From an uncultured Ruminococcus sp. (GTDB lineage: Bacteria > Bacillota > Clostridia > Oscillospirales > Acutalibacteraceae), in NCBI GenBank assembly GCA_902762335.1, contig CACWNZ010000048.1, positions 902-9,007 of the forward strand: a stretch of DNA of 8,106 nucleotides, read 5' to 3'. Below are positions 1 through 6,846 of this stretch, piece after piece. The first letter of the stretch is position 1, and each line of letters opens with the position of its first letter. The notes under the pieces were generated by a model. It worked only from the letters and a program-made list of their open reading frames with translations. It did not search any database and had not been told where the DNA came from. A program made the translations under genes and the position numbers.

Positions 1-447
1 GAGCTTGGCAGAAGCATCGCAGCCTGCTGCGGCACTTACTACACCCATATAGTCGATATTAAGCACAACAAGGGACAAAGCTATGCCGTAACCGACGGCG
101 GAATGCACCAGCTTGTGTATTTCGGGCAGTATATGGCGATGAAGCAGCCCTATTTAAGCGTTGTCGGCAAGGAGACAGCCGCGCCTGCGGGTCAGTGGAC
201 GATCTGCGGCTCGCTCTGTACGATGAACGACATTATAGTAAAGCAGGCGGAGCTTCCTGAAATAGAGATAGGGGACACGCTGTGCTTTGAAAGAACAGGC
301 GCATATTGTATGACCGAGGGCATCTCTCTGCTGCTCAGCCGTGAGCTTCCCTCTGTTTATATCCTTGCCGAAAACGGCGAGGCAAAGCAGGTCCGCAGGG
401 CCTTTGAAACAAGGCAGTTGAATATGCCGAATTATGAAAGGAAGTAA
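1..447 (+). CDS. PLP-dependent amino acid decarboxylase, C-terminal part (5' end outside window)
   Basis: The frame is open from base 1 to the TAA at 445-447, giving the last 148 residues of a fold-type III PLP decarboxylase (diaminopimelate/ornithine/arginine decarboxylase family). Seen directly: ELGR at the start of the fragment (bases 1-12), matching the family's E-x-GR motif that contacts the PLP phosphate; GSLCTMND with Cys at 217-219, matching the CxxxD loop that enters the partner subunit's active site; and GAY with Tyr at 304-306, the conserved PLP-contacting tyrosine. After GAY the usual Phe-Asn motif of LysA enzymes is replaced by a run of Leu (ISLLLSRELP), so the substrate is probably not plain diaminopimelate. 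The PLP-lysine lies upstream and cannot be checked. It sits 5 bases before a carrier-protein gene, which suggests it may act on a carrier-bound amino acid, as BtrK does in butirosin biosynthesis. Family assignment is firm; substrate is unknown. Confidence 0.88.
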   Translation, partial: ELGRSIAACCGTYYTHIVDIKHNKGQSYAVTDGGMHQLVYFGQYMAMKQPYLSVVGKETAAPAGQWTICGSLCTMNDIIVKQAELPEIEIGDTLCFERTGAYCMTEGISLLLSRELPSVYILAENGEAKQVRRAFETRQLNMPNYERK

Positions 448-452
448 TAACA

Positions 453-680
453 ATGGAAAGACTTATCGAGATCCTTGAGGACATCCAGCCCGACGTAGAT
501 TACGAGAACTGCACCGATCTTATTGACGGTCATTATCTCAGCTCCCTCGACATCATATCTCTGATAGCCGAGCTTGAGGACGAGTATGATATAACCGTTC
601 CCGCAGTTGAGATAGTTCCCGATAACTTCAATTCCGCAGAGCGCATCATGAAGATGATCGAGCGTCTGCAGGAGGACTAA
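453..680 (+). CDS. Acyl/aminoacyl carrier protein (DltC-like)
   Basis: A 75-residue acidic protein of typical carrier-protein length. The segment LSSLDIISLIAELEDEYDI (residues 29-47) aligns with the start of helix II in carrier proteins, and Ser31 is the expected 4'-phosphopantetheine attachment site. The usual Asp before that Ser (DSL) is Ser here (SSL). The flanking pattern, with an acidic helix and then V-P-A-V-E, resembles DltC (D-alanyl carrier protein) more than fatty-acid ACPs. The gene starts 5 bases after the decarboxylase stop, with an AAAGGAAG ribosome binding site at 437-444. Its own 3' end contains the GGAGG (671-675) that serves the MBOAT gene. The inferred role is to hold an activated amino acid or its decarboxylated product as a thioester in the cytoplasm for delivery to the downstream MBOAT. 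A ligase to load it is not visible in the window. Confidence 0.88.
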   Translation: MERLIEILEDIQPDVDYENCTDLIDGHYLSSLDIISLIAELEDEYDITVPAVEIVPDNFNSAERIMKMIERLQED

Positions 681-685
681 TAAGA

Positions 686-2317
686 ATGGATCTTTCATTC
701 CTTCTTGCAGGCGCGGGAAAAACGATGACCTCGTTTTTCTCAATGACCTATCTTTTCTTATTTCTCCCGTTTTGTCTTATAGTATACGCCGTTACACCGA
801 AGAAGGCTAAGAGGTACGTTCTGCTGGCGGAGAGCCTGCTGTTCTTCTGGCTCGTCAGCGGGGCGCTGGTCGCTTATCTGCTTATATCGGCGGTATCGAT
901 ACTTTTGCTCGGTCTGTGGCTTGGTAAGCTTCAGCAAAAGCAGAAGGCGGCGATAAAGGATCTGCCCAAGGAGGAGAAAAAAGCCGTAAAGCAGGCTTTC
1001 TTAAGAAAGCAGAGAGCTTTGGTATTCTTAGGGGTGTTTCTTCATATCGGACTGCTCCTCGTGCTGAAATACACGGGCTTCTTTCTCGGCAATATCAATT
1101 CTCTCCTTGCGGCGTTCAACTGTCCGTTCGAGATGTATATACCGCAGTTTGCCATGCCTATCGGTATATCGTTTTTCTCTTTGCAGGCGCTGTCGTATAT
1201 TATCGACGTCTATCACGGTCTTGTAAAGGCGGATAAGAACTACGCAAGACTGCTTCTTTTCATGAGCTTCTTCCCGCAGATAGTAGAGGGTCCTATATGC
1301 CGATACGGACAGACTGCGGAACAGCTCTGGAATGTCGGCAGCATTAAATACCGCAATCTCACCTTCGGTCTGCAAAGGATACTCTTCGGCATGATGAAGA
1401 AGATCGTCATAGCCGACAGGCTTGATCCCCTTGTAAAGAAGGTCTTTGACGAGCCGAACAGCTTTGACGGCGGGGTCATAATTCTTGCCGCAGTATGCTA
1501 CACGGTACAGCTATATATGGATTTTTCGGGCTCTATGGACGCCGTTCTCGGCACCGCCGAGATATTCGGCATTAAGCTGCCCGAAAACTTTGAACGCCCG
1601 TTTTTCTCGAAGTCCGTTTCGGAATTCTGGAAAAGATGGCACATCACCCTCGGCGCGTGGTTCAAGGACTATATCTTTTTCCCCGTCACCTCGGCAAAGC
1701 GCATGAAGAACCTTACCTCGTCCGCAAGAAAGAAGCTCGGCAATCATTTCGGGCCTCTTGTTGCAGGCGGCATAGCGCTTTTCTGCGTATGGTGGTGCAA
1801 CGGTCTGTGGCACGGCGCAGGGTGGAACTTCATTTTCTTCGGAATGTATCATTTTGTGCTGATACTTTCGGGCAATATCATAACACCCGCCTCAAAGACC
1901 GTTCTTCAGAAGCTTCACATAAAAGCAAACAGCGCAGGCTATAAGGTTTTCTGCATGATACGCACTACTATCCTTGTAATAATAGGCGAGCTGTTTTTCC
2001 GAGCCAACGGCATAGGCTCGGGCATGGAGCTTTTCGGCAGGATATTCACAGATCTCTCCTTCAGGAGCTTCGACCAATATCTGCTGCCGAGGCTCGGCGT
2101 AGATGCATACGATCTCGCTATATGCGCAGTTACCCTGATGATCGTCTTTGCAGTCAGTGTTGTCAACGAAAAGGGCATCTGTATCCGCGAGGTGCTCGAA
2201 AAAAGCAATATCGTCGTGCGCTGGGTCGTTCTGTATTCGCTCATTCTCTTTATCGTGATCTTCGGAGCCTACAGCTTCGGCTATATCCCCGTTGACCCGA
2301 TGTATGCGCAGTTCTGA
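686..2317 (+). CDS. MBOAT family membrane O-acyltransferase (DltB/AlgI-like)
   Basis: A 543-residue polytopic membrane protein with roughly ten hydrophobic segments. MBOAT hallmarks are visible: FWKRWHITLGAWFKDYIFFP with His319, and NGLWHGAGWNFIFFGMYH with His376, the invariant proposed catalytic histidine. In DltB and AlgI this family moves an acyl group from a cytoplasmic donor through the membrane onto an extracytoplasmic hydroxyl. The preceding carrier gene and following SGNH gene argue for DltB-like use of a carrier thioester. The chosen ATG has GGAGG at 671-675 about 10 bases upstream. A second ATG at 725 (residue 14) begins the sequence most typical of the family N terminus (MTSFFSMTYLFLFLP) but has a weaker ribosome binding site, so the true start could be 13 codons later. 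At 543 residues it is longer than DltB (about 400) and closer to AlgI-type proteins. The transferred group and acceptor are unknown. Confidence 0.92.
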   Translation: MDLSFLLAGAGKTMTSFFSMTYLFLFLPFCLIVYAVTPKKAKRYVLLAESLLFFWLVSGALVAYLLISAVSILLLGLWLGKLQQKQKAAIKDLPKEEKKAVKQAFLRKQRALVFLGVFLHIGLLLVLKYTGFFLGNINSLLAAFNCPFEMYIPQFAMPIGISFFSLQALSYIIDVYHGLVKADKNYARLLLFMSFFPQIVEGPICRYGQTAEQLWNVGSIKYRNLTFGLQRILFGMMKKIVIADRLDPLVKKVFDEPNSFDGGVIILAAVCYTVQLYMDFSGSMDAVLGTAEIFGIKLPENFERPFFSKSVSEFWKRWHITLGAWFKDYIFFPVTSAKRMKNLTSSARKKLGNHFGPLVAGGIALFCVWWCNGLWHGAGWNFIFFGMYHFVLILSGNIITPASKTVLQKLHIKANSAGYKVFCMIRTTILVIIGELFFRANGIGSGMELFGRIFTDLSFRSFDQYLLPRLGVDAYDLAICAVTLMIVFAVSVVNEKGICIREVLEKSNIVVRWVVLYSLILFIVIFGAYSFGYIPVDPMYAQF

Positions 2318-2331
2318 GGGAGGGTGGAATA

Positions 2332-3324
2332 ATGAAGCAAGCATTGAAAAATACCCTCAAGGGTACGGTCTTTACCGTAATTCTCATAGGATTGCTCTGG
2401 GCGGTATCCGCCGTGTTTATCCCGCGGAACAACACAAAGGACGACTGGAAATACGACTATACCGCAAACGGCTTTCTTGCCGAGTCTGCAAACTCTCTTG
2501 ACGTTCTGTTTTTAGGCGACAGTGAGGTGTTCGCGTCCATAAATCCCGTTCGCATATATGAGAGCTACGGCATAACCTCATACTGCTGCAGCACGGGCAA
2601 GCAGAGGCTCTGGTATACTCTTGAATATCTTTACGATTTCTACAGGGAACAGTCCCCGAAGGTGGTTGTTCTCGAAACCGATCTCTTACTTAAATATTTC
2701 TCCGTGGACGATCTTATACTTCACGCTCCCGAGCATTATCTGCCTGTTCTCCGGTACCACGACCGCTGGAAGAAGTTTTCCTTCTCGGAGCTTTTCAAAA
2801 CGCCTGAGTACACCTACATAGACGACTACAAGGGTTATCATCTCTATGCTGACATAGACGCCGCTGATGAGGAGGGCTACATGGAGGAGACGGACGAGCG
2901 CGCCTATATAAGCAGGATGAACAGGCTGTATATTGACGCTATTCTTTCCTGCTGCCGCAGGAACGGCTCTGAGCTGATCCTTCTGAGTACGCCGAGTACG
3001 AAGAATTGGAACATGAAAAAGCACAACAGCACACAGCAGCTTGCCGATACGCTCGGTGTGGAATACATTGATATGAACGTGTCCGAGTACAGCGTAGGTA
3101 TAGATTGGTCGAAGGACACTAAGGACAAGGGCGATCATCTGAATTACTACGGCGCTATAAAGGTCACCGACAAGATAGGTGAGTACCTTAACGCAAAGGG
3201 AGTTCTGCCCGACCACAGGGACGACAAGGCTTATTCCGGCTGGGATAACTCGCTTGAGAAGATGAAGGCGGACGTTAAGAAAAAGCTCAAGACAGAATAC
3301 AGCTCTGCGGTCATCACGTCATGA
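2332..3324 (+). CDS. Membrane-anchored SGNH-fold protein (DltD/AlgJ-like partner of MBOAT)
   Basis: A 330-residue protein with one N-terminal hydrophobic segment (about residues 11-31), read as an uncleaved signal anchor that places the rest outside the membrane. LFLGDSEVFASINP (residues 59-72) is SGNH/GDSL block I, with Ser64 as the probable nucleophile. GDHLNYYGA (267-275) is the block V equivalent, with Asp268 (or Asp265) and His269 completing a likely catalytic set. The middle of the protein (120-200) is rich in charged and aromatic residues and I recognise no further domain there. The ATG follows a strong GGGAGGGTGG sequence just after the MBOAT stop at 2317. MBOAT and SGNH proteins work as pairs in D-alanylation (DltB/DltD) and alginate acetylation (AlgI/AlgJ), so this protein probably receives the group or places it on the envelope polymer. 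The C-terminal 35 residues are lysine-rich and probably flexible. Confidence 0.85.
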   Translation: MKQALKNTLKGTVFTVILIGLLWAVSAVFIPRNNTKDDWKYDYTANGFLAESANSLDVLFLGDSEVFASINPVRIYESYGITSYCCSTGKQRLWYTLEYLYDFYREQSPKVVVLETDLLLKYFSVDDLILHAPEHYLPVLRYHDRWKKFSFSELFKTPEYTYIDDYKGYHLYADIDAADEEGYMEETDERAYISRMNRLYIDAILSCCRRNGSELILLSTPSTKNWNMKKHNSTQQLADTLGVEYIDMNVSEYSVGIDWSKDTKDKGDHLNYYGAIKVTDKIGEYLNAKGVLPDHRDDKAYSGWDNSLEKMKADVKKKLKTEYSSAVITS

Positions 3325-3350
3325 GGCGGAAACAAGCTGTATGCAATGTG

Positions 3351-3357
3351 AGGTGAG
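3351..3357 (+). promoter_or_regulatory. Ribosome binding site of the winged-helix gene
   Basis: AGGTGAG sits 4-6 bases before the ATG at 3362. This favours that start over an in-frame ATG at 3341, which has no comparable site in front of it. Confidence 0.65.
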
Positions 3358-3361
3358 AACA

Positions 3362-3544
3362 ATGGATGAGAAGGAAATGATCCTTGATGCAATGAAAAAA
3401 GCAGGCGAGCCCCTTAATGCGGGCAGGATCGCCGAGCTGACAGGTCTTGACAGAAAGGCAGTAGACAAGGCTATGACAGCTATGAAAAAGGACGGCTCTA
3501 TCGTTTCTCCCGTAAGATGCAAGTGTGAGCCTGCAGAAAAATAA
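3362..3544 (+). CDS. Small winged-helix DNA-binding protein (60 aa)
   Basis: A 60-residue protein that is essentially a single winged helix-turn-helix: helix 1 about residues 2-14; helix 2 about 18-27 (LNAGRIAELTG); probable recognition helix about 29-44 (LDRKAVDKAMTAMKKDG); then a short wing (SIVSPVRCKCEP). Seen: the pattern of an IAE-TGL turn followed by a basic helix, which is typical of MarR/ArsR-like and related small archaeal and clostridial regulators. Two cysteines (53 and 55, C-K-C) lie in the wing region, but two residues alone are weak evidence for a metal site. The start at 3362 is preferred over 3341 because of its ribosome binding site. It lies 37 bases after the SGNH gene and just before the shared terminator, so it is probably the last gene of the operon. 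It could regulate that operon, but no target site is identified. It ends with tandem TAA TAA stops. Confidence 0.72.
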   Translation: MDEKEMILDAMKKAGEPLNAGRIAELTGLDRKAVDKAMTAMKKDGSIVSPVRCKCEPAEK

Positions 3545-3547
3545 TAA

Positions 3548-3594
3548 AAAACACAGCCCGACGGCTTTTCTTCCGAGCCGTCGGGCTGTGTTTT
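3548..3594. terminator. Bidirectional intrinsic terminator between convergent operons
   Basis: A perfect 19-bp inverted repeat: arms 3548-3566 and 3576-3594 with a 9-base loop (3567-3575). The core stem is 15 bp and GC-rich (CACAGCCCGACGGCT), flanked by four A-T pairs that serve as the A/U tract on either strand. On the minus strand the stem is followed by TTTTTTATTAT, a stronger U tract than the TTTTAGC on the plus strand. It begins 3 bases after the stop of the winged-helix gene and lies 33 bases beyond the luxS stop, so it should end both operons. Confidence 0.93.
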
Positions 3595-3627
3595 AGCTTG
3601 CGGATAATTTTCCGTGGACAGTAATGC

Positions 3628-4152
3628 TCACGAATCAAAAAAATGCTGTCCGTCGTCCGTGATAAGGCGTTCTGTCATGGGATAGGCGAAGATCGCGGGA
3701 TCGCCCGCATTTTTTTCAAGATACCCGACAAATGCTTTTGCGTGCCATTTTGCCATAGCAAGATTATGCATAAGGTAGTTGCCGCAGTTTTTCTCGGCAG
3801 CGCCGGGAACGACCTGAGCCTCATCAACAGAGCGGAAGGCTCTCAATATCAGGTCAAAGATCTCCTCGGGTGCGCGGCTGCCCTTAAGAATGAGATAGAA
3901 GCCCGTAAGACAGCCCATAGGTCCCCAATAGATTATCTCGTCCTTCCATTGCGGGTCGTTGCGCAGAAAGGTCGCTATAAGGTGCTCAAGCGAATGCATT
4001 GCCGCAGTGTCTATAGCCGGCTCTCTGTTGGGTCTTGTAAGGCGTACGTCATAGGTCGTTACCGTTTCGGCTCCTATCCTGTCCTGTCTGCTTATGAATA
4101 TTCCCGGGACGATCAGCGTATGATCGACAGAAAAGCTTGGTATCAGCTCCAT
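3628..4152 (-). CDS. luxS: S-ribosylhomocysteine lyase LuxS
   Basis: A 174-residue protein of the LuxS family, which cleaves S-ribosylhomocysteine to homocysteine and 4,5-dihydroxy-2,3-pentanedione, the AI-2 precursor, in the activated methyl cycle. Seen: HSLEHL with His53, Glu56 and His57 (two metal ligands plus the catalytic Glu); Cys123 in EKNCGN as the third metal ligand; Cys81 in GPMGCLTGFY as the active-site cysteine; and Arg37 at the expected substrate-binding position. The residue after the active-site Cys is Leu, where B. subtilis has Gln and E. coli has Arg. All catalytic residues are present, so the enzyme should be active. The ATG at 4152 is preferred because AAAGGAG precedes it by 8 bases and the protein then begins MELIPSF as in the family; an upstream ATG at 4194 overlaps the aldehyde dehydrogenase gene. 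It is last in an operon behind two dehydrogenases, with no pfs/mtnN gene in the window. Confidence 0.96.
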   Translation of the reverse strand: MELIPSFSVDHTLIVPGIFISRQDRIGAETVTTYDVRLTRPNREPAIDTAAMHSLEHLIATFLRNDPQWKDEIIYWGPMGCLTGFYLILKGSRAPEEIFDLILRAFRSVDEAQVVPGAAEKNCGNYLMHNLAMAKWHAKAFVGYLEKNAGDPAIFAYPMTERLITDDGQHFFDS

Positions 4153-4160
4153 TTTATCGT

Positions 4161-4167
4161 CTCCTTT
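4161..4167 (-). promoter_or_regulatory. Ribosome binding site that sets the luxS start
   Basis: On the minus strand AAAGGAG lies 8 bases before the ATG at 4152. It supports the 174-residue form of LuxS over the 188-residue form starting at 4194. Confidence 0.75.
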
Positions 4168-4183
4168 TTTGTTTTCATACTTA

Positions 4184-5602
4184 TTATTTCTCAAAAAGAC
4201 CGAGCAGCTTCATTTTAAGCTCGCCCGCCCTGCCCGAATACGGGTGCTCGCGCAGGGGGAGATTGAAATACGTTCTGCCGGTCAGCACGGTCTGCGGGTG
4301 GGTGAATTCTCTGAAGCCCCATTCGCCGTGATAGGCGCCCATGCCCGAGTGTCCCGTGCCGTTAAAGGGAACGCCCTTTACCATCATGTGCAGGCAGACC
4401 TCGTTGATACAGCCGCCGCCCATTTGTGTCGTAGACATCACCCTTTTTGCCCATTTTATATCCGAGGTAAAGATATAGGTCGCAAGCGGGTGCTCGCGGT
4501 CGGCTATTATATCGACTATCCGGTCGGCTTCATCGTCCCTGAACGGCACAACGGGCAGTATCGGGCAGAAAAGCTCGTGCTTTACGATCTCCTCGTTCTC
4601 GCCGACGGGATAGATTATCGTAGGCGCGAAACGGCGGGTCTTTTTATTGCCCCTGCCGCCGAATATTACCCTGTCCCTGTATTCCTCGGTAAGACGGACA
4701 CACTTATCAAAGACCTGATCCGTGATGAGCTTCGGATATTCGGGGTTATGGTGCGGTCTTGTTCCTATCTGCCTTACGAATTCCTTTTGCAGCTCTCTGA
4801 GAAAGCTCTCGGCCACCTCCTCGGCTACGGCTACCTGATTGATATTTATACAGATCTGTCCCGCGTTGCAGAGCTTGAAAAACGCTATTTTTCTTGCGGC
4901 GTCACGCAGGTCGGCATCCTTGCGCACTATGCACCAATTTCCCGTTTCGCCGCCGAGCTCAAGAGCCGTCGAGGTCAGATTTTCCGCCGCGGCGGACAGA
5001 ACGTGCTTTGCGACCTTGGGAGAGCCCGTATAGAATATTTTGTCAAAGCGTTCGGCAAGACACATATCCGCAGTATCGTGACCGCCGTCTATGAGCGTGA
5101 TATAGTTTTCGGGGAAGGTATCGGCTATCAGCTTTTTGAGAACTCTCGTGCTTTCAGCCGATTTTGAGCTTGCTTTTATAACCGCCGTATTTCCTCCGCT
5201 TACGGCTGCCGCCAGCACCCCGAGGGTGAGTATCACGGGAAAGTTGAAGGGACTGATGATAAGAGAAACTCCGTAGGGAAGCTTATATACCGCGGTCTTA
5301 GTGCTCGGAAAGCACATAAGCCCGCTGAAATGCCTTTCGGGGCGCGCCCAGCCCCTGAGTCCGCTTATGATCTCGTTTATCTCGGTGATCGTGGGACCTA
5401 TATCGCAGAGATAGGCTTCGACGGGACTTTTGCCGAGATCCTTATACAGAGCCTTCATAAGCATTTCCTTATGAGAAATGACCGCCTGCTTAAGCTTTTT
5501 GAGCTGCTTTATCCTCCAGCCCGCGTCAAGGGTCATTCCCGAGCGGAAAAACCGTCTCTGAGCCCTGACTATTGAGCTTATTTCCTCCTGTGTGTATGCC
5601 AT
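4184..5602 (-). CDS. NAD(P)-dependent aldehyde dehydrogenase, class 3-like
   Basis: An aldehyde dehydrogenase of 472 residues from the ATG at 5602, which oxidises an aldehyde to a carboxylic acid with NAD(P)+ in the cytoplasm. Seen, numbered from that start: PFNFP near 118-122; the FYTGSPKVAK nucleotide-binding segment near 190-199; LELGG with the general base Glu215; NAGQIC with catalytic Cys251; HELFCPILPV near 342-351; and the C-terminal GMGAYHGEWGFREFTH typical of class 3 ALDHs and their bacterial relatives (fatty or aromatic aldehydes). The stretch after LELGG is ETGNWCIV, where class 3 enzymes usually have K-S-P-x-I-V, an unusual substitution close to the cofactor site. A GTG at 5611 overlaps the preceding gene and would add 3 residues; the ATG at 5602 has AAAGGGTG correctly spaced and lies 1 base after the alcohol dehydrogenase stop. 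Tight coupling suggests the two enzymes share an aldehyde intermediate. Substrate unknown. Confidence 0.93.
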   Translation of the reverse strand: MAYTQEEISSIVRAQRRFFRSGMTLDAGWRIKQLKKLKQAVISHKEMLMKALYKDLGKSPVEAYLCDIGPTITEINEIISGLRGWARPERHFSGLMCFPSTKTAVYKLPYGVSLIISPFNFPVILTLGVLAAAVSGGNTAVIKASSKSAESTRVLKKLIADTFPENYITLIDGGHDTADMCLAERFDKIFYTGSPKVAKHVLSAAAENLTSTALELGGETGNWCIVRKDADLRDAARKIAFFKLCNAGQICININQVAVAEEVAESFLRELQKEFVRQIGTRPHHNPEYPKLITDQVFDKCVRLTEEYRDRVIFGGRGNKKTRRFAPTIIYPVGENEEIVKHELFCPILPVVPFRDDEADRIVDIIADREHPLATYIFTSDIKWAKRVMSTTQMGGGCINEVCLHMMVKGVPFNGTGHSGMGAYHGEWGFREFTHPQTVLTGRTYFNLPLREHPYSGRAGELKMKLLGLFEK

Positions 5603-5603
5603 A

Positions 5604-6812
5604 TCAGTCACCCTTTCTTATCCTGTCGAGTATTTTTCTTATTTCCTCGTCCCTGAAGGTCTTTGGCGGAGAATAGTTTATGGAATCGCTGTCTATCATT
5701 TCAACGAGCCTGTCGTAGTCCTCCTCCCGCAGCGCTTCACAGCCGTGCTTCAGACCGCAGCGTGTAAGCAGAGCCTTGAGCTCGGCAAGAAAAGCGTCCG
5801 CCGCCTTTTCGTGGCTGTCGCTCTTTTTTGCAAAGCCGCAGAACAGAGAAAGCGCCGCAAGCCGTTCTCTGCACAGCTCCTTCTGCGCCTCCATTACGGG
5901 AACGATGCAGTAGGCTATAGCCTCGCCGTGGGGAATGTGATACTCGGCGCCGATAGAATGTGCAAAGGCGTGAACGTACCCTGCAAGCTGCTTGTTTATG
6001 GCGTTGCCTCCGTAAAAGGCGGCGCGGCTCATGTGCTGTCTTGCCTCAATATTTCCCGGCTCCTCCAGAAGCAGGGGGAGATTTTGGAATACGAGCCGCA
6101 CGCATTCAAAGCTCTTTTTTGTGTCATCAAAGCTGCTGTGTACGTCTGCGGCTATGCCCTCAAGCCCGTGACTCAGCGCATCGATGCCGCACCATACGGT
6201 CACGCTCTGCGGAGCCGAGATCATGAGCTCACTGTCGAGAATAACGTGTATTACGTCAAGACCGATGACCACCGTGGATCTTTTTATCCCGTGACTGTCC
6301 TTTACGACGGCGCCCACGGTGTATTCTGCGCCCGTACCTGCGGTCGTGGGTATGGAAATCATCGGCAGGGTCTTGTCGGGTACGACGGCGAATTTATGAA
6401 GAAAATGCCTGACACTGCGCGACGGATGCTTTGCGCTGGCGGCGATTATCTTGCAGCTGTCCATTACCGAGCCGCCGCCGAGAGCGACTATGCAGTCAGC
6501 GTTGCATATCTCCGCCGCATTTCTGCCCTCCTCTATGATATCAAGGTCCGGCTCGGACGAAATATTGCTGAAAACCGAGCAGGCAATGCCCTGTTCTTCG
6601 ATAGAGCTCTTTACCTTCTCGTAAAAGCCGAGCTTGTAGAGGTTGGCGTCAGTCACCAGAAGAACGCTTTTTATACCCGCAGCTTTGCATATCAGTCCTG
6701 TCTGCGCTCTTGAGCCGAAGCCCTCGGTCACCTCGGGGTCGGGGATAGAAGCCGCCTTTATGACGATGCCCGGCAGCCTTCTTATTCCCTTTCTTGCATA
6801 ATAAAACGACAT
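5604..6812 (-). CDS. Iron-containing alcohol dehydrogenase (group III ADH)
   Basis: A 402-residue group III metal-dependent alcohol dehydrogenase, which interconverts an alcohol and an aldehyde or ketone with NAD(P)(H). Seen: ALGGGSVMDSCK (110-121), the nucleotide-binding GGGSxxD motif; IPTTAGTGAE (154-163); GIDALSHGLEG (209-219); and the HAFAHSIGAEYHIPHGEA region (281-298). The metal ligands fit Asp211, His215, His281 and His295, with the same spacing as the four iron ligands of lactaldehyde reductase FucO (196, 200, 263, 277). Length is close to the family norm. The ATG at 6812 has GGAGGAA at 6817-6823 (minus strand) a few bases upstream. It is the first gene of the ADH-ALDH-luxS operon, read from the promoter near 6850. 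Whether it works as a reductase or an oxidase, and on what substrate, cannot be read from the sequence. Confidence 0.94.
   Translation of the reverse strand: MSFYYARKGIRRLPGIVIKAASIPDPEVTEGFGSRAQTGLICKAAGIKSVLLVTDANLYKLGFYEKVKSSIEEQGIACSVFSNISSEPDLDIIEEGRNAAEICNADCIVALGGGSVMDSCKIIAASAKHPSRSVRHFLHKFAVVPDKTLPMISIPTTAGTGAEYTVGAVVKDSHGIKRSTVVIGLDVIHVILDSELMISAPQSVTVWCGIDALSHGLEGIAADVHSSFDDTKKSFECVRLVFQNLPLLLEEPGNIEARQHMSRAAFYGGNAINKQLAGYVHAFAHSIGAEYHIPHGEAIAYCIVPVMEAQKELCRERLAALSLFCGFAKKSDSHEKAADAFLAELKALLTRCGLKHGCEALREEDYDRLVEMIDSDSINYSPPKTFRDEEIRKILDRIRKGD
5609..5616 (-). promoter_or_regulatory. Ribosome binding site that sets the ALDH start
   Basis: On the minus strand AAAGGGTG inside the last codons of the alcohol dehydrogenase gene lies 6 bases before the ATG at 5602, favouring that start over the GTG at 5611, which overlaps this site. 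Confidence 0.6.
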
Positions 6813-6846
6813 AATATTCCTCCGTTCCGAAATAACGTATAAAAAT

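Noticed and set aside
453..3324. Naming the operon as a standard dltC-dltB-dltD D-alanylation locus
   Set aside because: The MBOAT is much longer than DltB, a decarboxylase is fused into the gene order and no DltA-type ligase is visible, so D-alanine as the transferred group is not supported.
4153..4194. Upstream start of LuxS at 4194 adding 14 residues
   Set aside because: It overlaps the end of the aldehyde dehydrogenase gene, lacks a good ribosome binding site and adds a Lys/Asn-rich extension not found in the family.
4169..5167. A 332-codon plus-strand open frame opposite the aldehyde dehydrogenase
   Set aside because: Antisense shadow of a clearly assigned enzyme; no family resemblance and no ribosome binding site.
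5592..6713. A 373-codon plus-strand open frame opposite the iron alcohol dehydrogenase
   Set aside because: It is antisense to a gene with all family motifs, has no ribosome binding site or recognisable domain, and its Cys/Arg/Tyr-rich composition is that of an antisense shadow.
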